Source of the DNA: Candidatus Nealsoniibacteriota bacterium
Lineage (GTDB): Bacteria > Patescibacteriota > Minisyncoccia > Minisyncoccales > MHMH01
DNA: 21,190 bases
Direction of reading: 5' to 3'
NCBI GenBank assembly: GCA_016186525.1
Contig: JACPLM010000003.1
Span: 1-21,190, forward strand
Positions 1-7,297 of the stretch are shown here, piece by piece (positions within the stretch are counted from its first letter, which is position 1; every line of letters begins with the position of its first letter). The position numbers were made by a program, and so were the translations under genes. The notes below the pieces were generated by a model, which saw only the letters and a program-made list of their open reading frames with translations, was not told the origin of the DNA and did not search any database.

Positions 1-2
1 AT

Positions 3-3000
3 GAATATATGGCTTCAGTGCCAGAACCAATCTTTATAGACGATAATACTTCAGCAAATACCACTGGAGCTGCTTTTGGAGGCGCAACCGGCTGCACTTC
101 AGCTACTGCCTGCTATGTTTACAAGGAGCTTAATTTAACTAAGGTGTCTGCTGGCACGACTCCGGGTTTGGTAGTTTATATCTATGGCGACTTTTCTGCT
201 TCTGGAGTAGGCACAAATGACATTGATATTTTTGCCGGCGGCTCTTCTGGCTTTAAAGTAAAACAGGTAACTTTAAATTCTAATTACAGCGCTACTCCGT
301 ATTCTACTGTTCTGAATTTGCCGGCAACAGGCGACTACAATATAGGTATGGGCCCTGCCATGCCAAAAGTGATGGGCAAGACAGCTCCTAAAATGCCTAC
401 TAATTGGCTGCCGCCAAAGCCGGTTAATGTTTCTGTTTCCGGCTCGGGAGGCACTTGGACTTGGGCGGAAGTGGACGGCACTTCTGTTGGCACGAGCACT
501 GCCGACGGTTTGGTGAAATTCTCAATTCAGGCGGCCAATAAAACCATTTCCGGGTATGTTTACGATACTTCCGGCACGGCTGTATCCAATGCCGAGATTT
601 TTGCTTATTCGCCAAGTGAATTTTTTGGCACCAGCGCTCATAGCAGAAGCGATGGATCTTTTACCTTAAATGTTAAAACCGGATTTTATAAAGTAGGCGC
701 ATTTCTGCCGGGCGCTCCTTCCACCAGCGAGATTGGCGTAGAAGTAAGGGATAGTTCGGTTTATGTTGACGGTGTTTTAACCACCAGTTTAACTTTAAAA
801 ATCAGCAAGGATATTCAATCCGGATACACGATTTCAGGCACGGTTTACTCCGACACTAATTCCAAGTATCCTGCCACGGATGTTTCAGTTTACGCTTACA
901 GAACAGACGGCCCCGGCAGAGCAGATGCAATGACAGATTCCAAAGGCACTTATACTCTGTATGTTGGCGCAGGCACATGGAAAATTGGAGCATCTTTGGG
1001 CAGTTACGGCAAGATTACCGAGAAAACAATTACCGTGCCTCCGTCAAAGTCAGGATTAAAATTAACTCCCGATACGACCACTAATTACGTCACTATCAGA
1101 GAAAGAATCTGGGAAGATAAAAATGATAATTTATCTTATGACGCGGGAGAAGGCGTATCTAGGGCTTCGGTGTCTTTTGTTGCTACCAGCACTGATTATG
1201 TCAATACGGCAGTTACCGACAGTTCGGGCGTTTATGAATTAAAGGTGCCAGCCACTACCACTTATGATATGTATGTCTGGTCGCCTGACGTGGGCAGTTT
1301 GCCTCCGGAAAAAAATAAAATCGTAACTTCAACAGATATTATTTACACTTCTTTTTCAGGATTTGTCGATCTTAGAATAGAAAAAGCAACCACTGTTGAG
1401 TTTGGAATTTATGCATCCGGCGGAACTACAGCTACCACAGCTGACAAATTGCTTATTCGATTAGAAAGAACAGGAATAACCGGGGCCAGCAATGATATCT
1501 TTAAAGAAGGAGTGGCTACTACAACTATGTCTGTTTCTACCAGCACCGCCTCTTATGTTCTAGATATAAGGGTTCAGGGCATTCCAAAGGATTTGCTGAC
1601 CATTACCACTTTTGACGCCAACACCGCTATTACTACCAGCACCGTGGGGACAAAACTTTTTGCCACCACGACCGTTAATGATTACGAAAAGATAAAAGTA
1701 ATTTTACCGCCTATTTCTTATGTTTCCGGCCAGGTGCAAGATGAATCAGGGAATGCGGTAGGCAGCGCCATTTTGCACATTGAGCAGCCGGGCAAGGATG
1801 TGGAGTTTGACGTAGAGGCCGATTCTTCGGGAAACTATTCTTTCAGAGTTGCTTCAAGCTCTTCGCCTTATCTTATTCAGGCAGATAAAGGAGGTTATGT
1901 TGATTCAGCGGTTTCTGTTTACGCCTCAACATCGGCCGTCGCATTCAATCCCTCGATACAAACATCCAATAATACCATTTCCGGGACTGTAAGTATTAAT
2001 GGAGCTGTCCCCGGAGGCACAGAAGTTTATGTTTGGGCAGAGCAATTGTCTGGAGGTTACGCTTCTACTGCCAAGGGCGATCCTCAAACAGGAACTTACA
2101 CTCTCAAAGTTACATCTGGCGACTGGGAAGTTCATGCCGCAGCCGAGGGTTATTCCGCGCAAGCAGAATCTTTAATTATTCAAACATCAGGGGGAAATAA
2201 AACTGGAGTAAATTTCAACATTGCTACTTCCAGAACTCTTACGGAGCAAGAAACTCTCGGCATGGCTGGAAACGTAGGAGGAACTTTAACTGATAAGGAC
2301 TCTGGCTTTGGAATGGCAATTCCGCGTTCAGCTCTTTCTGCTTCAGATTCAAGCTCTTACAACGTCAGCCATAAGGAGGTTTCCAATATCCCGACATTTA
2401 CCCCAACCGGCAAATTAGTAGGCGGTAAGGCTTCCAGCGTGTCAGCTTACAAGCCCAATGGCGCGGGCGGAAATGCCAGTACGATTGCCGGTTTGCAGGC
2501 AGCTGCTTTTATTGAGAAAACCTACACTGTTACTGAACTTTCAACCGAAGGCATTACCACTTCTGACCAAGTAGAAGAAACTAAAATGGGCAGTTATGAT
2601 TCAACTGTCAATAATTGGACGAGTTTGCCTACGACCATTTCCTACGTTGATTCAACAGATAAGCCGGTTGTCCCAAATGCGACTCTCTCTAATGTTTCTA
2701 AAGTTACCTTCAGGGGCGCAACTAAGCATTTTTCGACCTTTGGGGTGATTAATACGAAATACGATGGTTTGGCTCCTTCAGCTCCAACTAGCGTTTCAGT
2801 TTCAGACCTTGGCAACGGCAGTTTGCAGGTTTCTTGGAATGGCGTAACCACTAATCCTGATGGCACTACGGCTAACGATATTCAACGGTATGCCATTTAC
2901 CGTTCGCAAGGCAGTTCAGGGATCGGCAGTTGGAGTAAAATTGCTACAGTGCCGGTTGGCACCACTAGCTACACCGACACAGTATCTGGCGGAGTTTATT

Positions 3001-3686
3001 ATTACCGCGTAACAGCTGATACTGGTTTGCAATCCGGATTTTCCAGCGCTTCTTCCGGAGCAAGTTCTTCTTTTGGCGGTTCCAGCGGCGGTTCCGGCGG
3101 AAGTGGCGGCGGCGGAGGCGCGCCTTCTGCGCCAGCTCCTGCTCCCGTTCCGGCAGTTCCTGCGCCAGAGGCGCCTAAAAAGATAGCCCAAGCGCCAGAA
3201 GCGCCGAAAGCAGAAGCGCCTGCCAAAAAAGAAGCTACTTTGGAAGGAATTACTATTCCGAAATTAGAAAAAGCGGTAAGCCAAATGACTAAAATTGAAC
3301 TGACTGCTAAGATTGCCGAATTTTTGTCAGCTATCAGCCAACTGCAGGTTTTAGTGGCTCTACTTGCTGCTCAAGAGACTCCTTCAATTTCCGGCGTGCC
3401 TGCTGATTTCAAGTTTGCTGCAGTTCTTAAATCCGGCCAGACATCCGATGATATCAAGCATCTTCAGATTATTCTTAATTCAGACCCGGCAACTATAATT
3501 GCCGAAACTGGGTCGGGTTCTTCGGGCAAAGAAACTAAATTCTTTGGCGCTTTAACCAGAGCTGCTGTTATTAAATTTCAAGAAAAGTACGCCAGCGAGG
3601 TTTTAACTCCATACGGTTTGACTAAAGGTACAGGCCTTGTGGGGCCAGCCACTCGGGCTAAACTTAACGAGTTATTAGGGAAATAG
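3..3686 (+). CDS. Large secreted multidomain protein with C-terminal peptidoglycan-binding domain (5' partial)
   Basis: The frame is open from the window edge. The first ATG is at 9, but no signal peptide follows it, so the true start is probably upstream. Counting from that ATG, at least five Ig-like/carboxypeptidase-regulatory-type beta modules run from about residue 175 to 740, several opening with an ISGxV motif and carrying D(S)xGxY turns. A poorly recognised beta-rich region follows to about 915, then a fibronectin III module (about 920-1015), a Gly/Ser-rich and Pro/Ala-rich linker (about 1016-1080) and a short helical stretch (about 1085-1120). The C-terminus (about 1133-1225) is a PG_binding_1-type domain with KFQEKYASEVL and GPATRAKLNELL. 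Known for the family: the last domain binds cell wall. Inferred: an envelope-anchored stalk or adhesin. It is followed by two more secreted proteins on the same strand. Confidence 0.85.
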   Translation, partial: EYMASVPEPIFIDDNTSANTTGAAFGGATGCTSATACYVYKELNLTKVSAGTTPGLVVYIYGDFSASGVGTNDIDIFAGGSSGFKVKQVTLNSNYSATPYSTVLNLPATGDYNIGMGPAMPKVMGKTAPKMPTNWLPPKPVNVSVSGSGGTWTWAEVDGTSVGTSTADGLVKFSIQAANKTISGYVYDTSGTAVSNAEIFAYSPSEFFGTSAHSRSDGSFTLNVKTGFYKVGAFLPGAPSTSEIGVEVRDSSVYVDGVLTTSLTLKISKDIQSGYTISGTVYSDTNSKYPATDVSVYAYRTDGPGRADAMTDSKGTYTLYVGAGTWKIGASLGSYGKITEKTITVPPSKSGLKLTPDTTTNYVTIRERIWEDKNDNLSYDAGEGVSRASVSFVATSTDYVNTAVTDSSGVYELKVPATTTYDMYVWSPDVGSLPPEKNKIVTSTDIIYTSFSGFVDLRIEKATTVEFGIYASGGTTATTADKLLIRLERTGITGASNDIFKEGVATTTMSVSTSTASYVLDIRVQGIPKDLLTITTFDANTAITTSTVGTKLFATTTVNDYEKIKVILPPISYVSGQVQDESGNAVGSAILHIEQPGKDVEFDVEADSSGNYSFRVASSSSPYLIQADKGGYVDSAVSVYASTSAVAFNPSIQTSNNTISGTVSINGAVPGGTEVYVWAEQLSGGYASTAKGDPQTGTYTLKVTSGDWEVHAAAEGYSAQAESLIIQTSGGNKTGVNFNIATSRTLTEQETLGMAGNVGGTLTDKDSGFGMAIPRSALSASDSSSYNVSHKEVSNIPTFTPTGKLVGGKASSVSAYKPNGAGGNASTIAGLQAAAFIEKTYTVTELSTEGITTSDQVEETKMGSYDSTVNNWTSLPTTISYVDSTDKPVVPNATLSNVSKVTFRGATKHFSTFGVINTKYDGLAPSAPTSVSVSDLGNGSLQVSWNGVTTNPDGTTANDIQRYAIYRSQGSSGIGSWSKIATVPVGTTSYTDTVSGGVYYYRVTADTGLQSGFSSASSGASSSFGGSSGGSGGSGGGGGAPSAPAPAPVPAVPAPEAPKKIAQAPEAPKAEAPAKKEATLEGITIPKLEKAVSQMTKIELTAKIAEFLSAISQLQVLVALLAAQETPSISGVPADFKFAAVLKSGQTSDDIKHLQIILNSDPATIIAETGSGSSGKETKFFGALTRAAVIKFQEKYASEVLTPYGLTKGTGLVGPATRAKLNELLGK

Positions 3687-3696
3687 GTATTTGTGG

Positions 3697-3702
3697 TATG
3701 AT
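3697..3702 (+). promoter_or_regulatory. Possible extended -10 promoter, leaderless start
   Basis: TATGAT preceded by TGg forms an extended -10 element seven bases before the ATG at 3709. No good -35 hexamer and no Shine-Dalgarno lie upstream of that ATG. If active, transcription would begin at or next to the start codon. This rests on motif matching only. Confidence 0.35.
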
Positions 3703-3708
3703 AAAAGA

Positions 3709-4680
3709 ATGCGAAAAATAATTCTAACTTTAGGATTTGTTTTAGCGCCATCTTTAGCATATGGAGCCGTAGGAACAGTTAACAATCAGTCAACTTACGC
3801 TGTGCCGCCCGGATCCAGCAATGTTTTGATTTTAGATATTACGCTGCAAGAGCTGCCGAGCTCGATTACTGTTTACAATGACGGCACGGCTCAACAGACT
3901 GACATTTCCAAAATTTCAGTTTTTGAAGACGGAAATTCTGCCGGCTGGGACGGCGACGAAAAAGATGTGGCCGTGAAAACCTACTCTCCCTTTTTTGGAA
4001 CAAAACTTTCCGGAAATTTTTCTAAGAAAAGAGTTTTCGTGACAGTGGATATTGCTTCAAACGCTGTTTCTGAGAGGACAATTCAGCCAAAAATTAAGAC
4101 CAATATTTCAGAGGAAGAAGTTTTAGGTTTAGAGAGGAAAATTTTGGCAGGCGCGTCTTCGCCCCAAACGCCTTCATCGCCCTTAGCTCAAAGCGGCGAA
4201 GCTCTTTCTGACACAACGATAAGGTGGAAATTTTTGGATTTAGCCAGCAATGAATTCGGTTTTAAAATTTTAGATAGTCAATTGAAAATAACAGTTAAAA
4301 GCGAAACCGCCGACTTATCTTATCTTGACGAAACGGGGCTTTCTCCAAATACTTGTTATTCGGGCAGAAGAGCTGCGGCGTACAATGACAGGGGAGAGTC
4401 GGATTATTCCGTTAACTTTTCTCAAGTTTGCACTTTAGCAGCGCCGGTAGTAGAGGAGGTTCCGCCTACGGAAACACCCGGCGAGGTTCTACTTCCGGAA
4501 ACACCCGGTGTTGACGGAGAAACACCGGGTGTTGAAGAACCCGAGGAAGATTTAAGCATAGCCATTCGCCAGCAAATTATTGATATCCTCCAGCAATTAA
4601 TTCAGCTTTTGCAAGAAAAAATCTCCTCTTTGCAGGCAAATCTTTTCCAAGCATTTGAGGCGTTCGTTAGTTGGTTTTAA
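3709..4680 (+). CDS. Secreted protein with FnIII-like domain and C-terminal amphipathic helix
   Basis: I start it at ATG 3709 rather than the in-frame TTG at 3691 because a clean signal peptide begins there (MRKIILTLGFVLAPSLAYG, cleavage near residue 19). The 323-residue product has a beta-rich N-terminal half of unrecognised family and an FnIII-like module at about 165-245, with typical TTIRWKF and GLSPNTCYSGRRAAAYN strands. A Pro/Glu-rich linker (about 247-282) contains three ETPG repeats. The C-terminus (about 283-323) is a Leu/Gln-rich amphipathic helix. There is no peptidoglycan-binding domain, unlike both neighbours. Two linker ETPG repeats are encoded by an inverted repeat at 4500-4533. 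Likely an exported envelope protein working with the flanking surface proteins; exact function unknown. Confidence 0.75.
   Translation: MRKIILTLGFVLAPSLAYGAVGTVNNQSTYAVPPGSSNVLILDITLQELPSSITVYNDGTAQQTDISKISVFEDGNSAGWDGDEKDVAVKTYSPFFGTKLSGNFSKKRVFVTVDIASNAVSERTIQPKIKTNISEEEVLGLERKILAGASSPQTPSSPLAQSGEALSDTTIRWKFLDLASNEFGFKILDSQLKITVKSETADLSYLDETGLSPNTCYSGRRAAAYNDRGESDYSVNFSQVCTLAAPVVEEVPPTETPGEVLLPETPGVDGETPGVEEPEEDLSIAIRQQIIDILQQLIQLLQEKISSLQANLFQAFEAFVSWF
4500..4533 (+). repeat. In-frame palindromic element, copy 1 (TPGV..TPGV)
   Basis: Perfect 13-base inverted repeat: aacacccggtgtt (4500-4512) and aacaccgggtgtt (4521-4533), with an 8-base spacer. Each arm is also a near-palindrome of six bases, one centre base and six bases. 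The element starts at the third base of codon 264 and encodes TPGVDGETPGV. A partial third repeat of the left arm (gaaacacccgg) lies at 4471-4481. It shares arm design and codon phase with four other elements in the window, but its spacer is three bases longer. It lies in a linker, so it could also be an ordinary ETPG tandem repeat. Confidence 0.6.
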
Positions 4681-4688
4681 TAATAAAT

Positions 4689-7295
4689 ATGAAAAAGTTT
4701 ATAGTTTTTATTAGCTTTCTTACTTTGCTATTTGCTTTCCATCCCGTTTCAGCCGAAGAAGATTTAGTTTCAACGCTCAAAGCAAGAATTCAAGCTCTGC
4801 AAGAGCAGATTGTTAAAATGCAGGAAGAGCTGAACAAAGCAGCCAATGAATTAATAGAGATAGAGCAATCAATCGCTTTCACCCAGAATCTATACTCCGG
4901 CGCGCAAAGCGGCGAAGTAAAGAATCTCCAGCAGTTTTTAAGCCAATACCCCGATATTTATCCGGAAGGCCAAGTGACAGGCTATTTCGGCCCCTTAACT
5001 CAAAACGCTGTTAAAAGATTTCAGGAGAAATACGCAGACGATATTTTGAAGCCATCTGGGCTCACCGTTGCTACTGGTTATGTCGGTCCAGCTACTCGAG
5101 CCAAACTTAATGAATTAGCTCAAAAAGCAGTGCCAGCTGTTCCAGCTATACCAGCTATACCAGCTGTGCCAACTGAAACACCGGCAGTGCCAGCAATTCC
5201 CGCAGCGCCGGCAACGCCAGCTACTCCGGCTAAGCCAGCGACAACCACAGTTCCAACAATTGCCACAACAACTCCGCCAATAGCAGCTACCACCACTCCA
5301 GACACTGCAGCTCCAGCCAATGTGACGAATCTTACTGCCACAGCAGCAGAGAGCATGATTACTCTTTCTTGGGTAAATCCCCTTGATGCAGACTTTGCCG
5401 GAATTAAGTTGATGAGGAAGGATTGGAACCAGCCCGCTGGCATTCTTGACGGCACTCAAATCTACAACGGCATAGCCACCAGCACCATTGAGAGAGGCCT
5501 TGTCAATGGCATTTCTTACTGCTACAAAGCTTTTACTTACGATGAAGTGCCAAATTACTCTTCAGGAGCAGGCCTTTGCGCCACGCCCACTTCAACAGCA
5601 ATAGTTACCATTACTACCTCAACTCCAGCCACTGTTTCCACTGCGCCGCCATCAACTTCCACAACGCCAACTCCGACGCCAACCGCAACGCCGGCTCCAA
5701 CTACCGCGACAACTACCGCGACTGTTACTGTTACTACAACTGCGGCTACAACCACAACCACAACCACAACCACTGCTTCTGCTATTACCGTTACTTATCC
5801 AAACGGCGGAGAAACATGGGAATATGGCTTTAATCAGGGAATTGGATACACATCGAATGGTGTGAGCAGAGTTGGATTTAAAATTCTTAAAGGATCGCAA
5901 GTTGTTTACCAAACCAGCGGCGCAACTACAGCTGGTTTGTCGCTTTCTTTCGAGACCAATGCGCAGAATTCTTCTTCAACTGGGTCAGGGAGTGATTATA
6001 AAGTAAGAGTATTTGATTGGGACAATTCCAGCGTGTATGACGAGAGTAATAGTTATTTCAGCATTGCTCCAGCCGACACTACGCCCCCAGTTGTTTCTAA
6101 TATTTCAGTTTCTTCGATTACTGCAGATTCGGCTGTTATCAGTTGGACAACTGACGAGTCCTCTTATGGATATATAAACTACGGGCCCGGGGCCTACACG
6201 TCAATTACCCCTCAAGATAATTTTGCCACTTCGCATTCTTTCACTCTATCTAATCTGACAAGCGGCGCACTTTTTCTTTACAGGATTTATGCTGTTGACG
6301 CTAAAGGAAATGGGCCTATTGGTTATCCGCCCGAGTATACTTTTACGACTTTAGCGCCAGTCGCTTCTGCCAACACGCCGCAGTTTCTTTCGAAGTGGAG
6401 CATGCAAGGCGAACCTTACGGTATTGCCATAGACCACAGCGGCAATGTTTATGTGACAAATAAGGGTTATAATTTTGATTATGCTGTTTATAAATTCACA
6501 AGCAATGGCACTTTTATTACTAAATGGGGCCCTTCCGGCACTGGCAATGGGCAGTTTGGCCTCGCTCTTTATATTGCTGTTGATGCCAATAGCAATGTCT
6601 ATGTCACTGATTATTCTCGAAAACGTATCCAAAAATTCACCAGCGACGGCACTTTTATCACCAAATGGGGGTCTTCTAGCACTGCCGATGGCCAATTTTA
6701 TGAAACCGATGGCATTGCCGTAGATTCCAGTGGCAATGTTTATGTGACAGACACATCGCTTAACCGTATTCAGAAATTCACCAGCGACGGTACATTTATC
6801 ACTAAATGGAACCTATCAAGCGGCGGCAATTACGGCGGAGGCCGGGGCGTTGCCACAGACTCCAGCGGCAATGTCTACATAGCAGATAGGAATTATAACC
6901 GTGTCCAGAAATTTACCAGCGACGGCACCCTTATTACGCAGTGGGGCTCGCAAGGCAGTGGTGACGGGCAATTTGCAGATCCTTATGGTATTGCTGTAGA
7001 TATTAGCGGCAATATTTACGTAACTGATAGGAGCAATCATCGTATTCAGAAATTTACCAGCGACGGCGCATTTATCACTAAATGGGGCTCTTATGGCACT
7101 AATGACGGTCAGTTTTATTACCCAGATAACATTGCGGTAGATGTTAATGGGAACAGCTATGTTGTGCAAGGTAATGCCTATATTCAAAAATTTACTCCTG
7201 CGCAAACAGCGCTTTTAGATATAGATCGTTTGCTTGCATCAATTAAGCTTCAAGTCGCTTCAATAGCTTCTGCTCTATCAGAATTATTACGTTAA
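4689..7295 (+). CDS. Secreted peptidoglycan-binding / FnIII / NHL beta-propeller protein
   Basis: ATG 4689 is preferred over an in-frame upstream ATG at 4671 because it begins a signal peptide (MKKFIVFISFLTLLFAFHPVSA, about 22 residues). Order in the 868-residue product: coiled coil (about 27-60), PG_binding_1-like domain (about 64-147, with VTGYFGPLTQNAVKRFQ and GPATRAKLNEL), Pro/Ala-rich linker, FnIII (about 203-295), Thr-rich linker (to about 360), Ig-like module beginning YPNGGETW (about 365-458), second FnIII (about 463-555), and six NHL repeats (about 564-836) of the type IAVDSSGNVYVTD..RIQKF. A short Leu-rich helix ends it. Six blades suit a closed beta-propeller, which usually binds ligands or proteins. 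Inferred: wall-attached at the N-terminal end and displaying the propeller outward. It ends two bases before a convergent gene. Confidence 0.88.
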   Translation: MKKFIVFISFLTLLFAFHPVSAEEDLVSTLKARIQALQEQIVKMQEELNKAANELIEIEQSIAFTQNLYSGAQSGEVKNLQQFLSQYPDIYPEGQVTGYFGPLTQNAVKRFQEKYADDILKPSGLTVATGYVGPATRAKLNELAQKAVPAVPAIPAIPAVPTETPAVPAIPAAPATPATPAKPATTTVPTIATTTPPIAATTTPDTAAPANVTNLTATAAESMITLSWVNPLDADFAGIKLMRKDWNQPAGILDGTQIYNGIATSTIERGLVNGISYCYKAFTYDEVPNYSSGAGLCATPTSTAIVTITTSTPATVSTAPPSTSTTPTPTPTATPAPTTATTTATVTVTTTAATTTTTTTTTASAITVTYPNGGETWEYGFNQGIGYTSNGVSRVGFKILKGSQVVYQTSGATTAGLSLSFETNAQNSSSTGSGSDYKVRVFDWDNSSVYDESNSYFSIAPADTTPPVVSNISVSSITADSAVISWTTDESSYGYINYGPGAYTSITPQDNFATSHSFTLSNLTSGALFLYRIYAVDAKGNGPIGYPPEYTFTTLAPVASANTPQFLSKWSMQGEPYGIAIDHSGNVYVTNKGYNFDYAVYKFTSNGTFITKWGPSGTGNGQFGLALYIAVDANSNVYVTDYSRKRIQKFTSDGTFITKWGSSSTADGQFYETDGIAVDSSGNVYVTDTSLNRIQKFTSDGTFITKWNLSSGGNYGGGRGVATDSSGNVYIADRNYNRVQKFTSDGTLITQWGSQGSGDGQFADPYGIAVDISGNIYVTDRSNHRIQKFTSDGAFITKWGSYGTNDGQFYYPDNIAVDVNGNSYVVQGNAYIQKFTPAQTALLDIDRLLASIKLQVASIASALSELLR
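5131..5240 (+). repeat. Pro/Ala linker tandem repeat
   Basis: Imperfect tandem repeats of the type ccagctatacc or ccagcagcgccg encode alternating PAVPAIPA and PATPA units just after the peptidoglycan-binding domain. It is a low-complexity extended linker. The long minus-strand open frames here are by-products of its composition. Confidence 0.8.
5748..5771 (+). repeat. Hexanucleotide microsatellite (acaacc)4 in Thr-rich linker
   Basis: Four perfect copies of acaacc encode Thr-Thr units within a longer Thr-rich linker (about 5590-5780). Gain or loss of a unit keeps the frame, so the linker could vary in length between strains. Confidence 0.8.
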
Positions 7296-7297
7296 AT

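Noticed and set aside
5115..5459. Long minus-strand open frames opposite the Pro/Ala and Thr-rich linkers
   Set aside because: They arise from low-complexity coding DNA on the other strand and encode Gly/Cys/Trp- or Val-rich nonsense with no start signals.
6380..7200. Regularly spaced DNA repeats that could suggest a CRISPR-like or mobile array
   Set aside because: The period is about 135-140 bases, fully coding, and matches NHL propeller blades.
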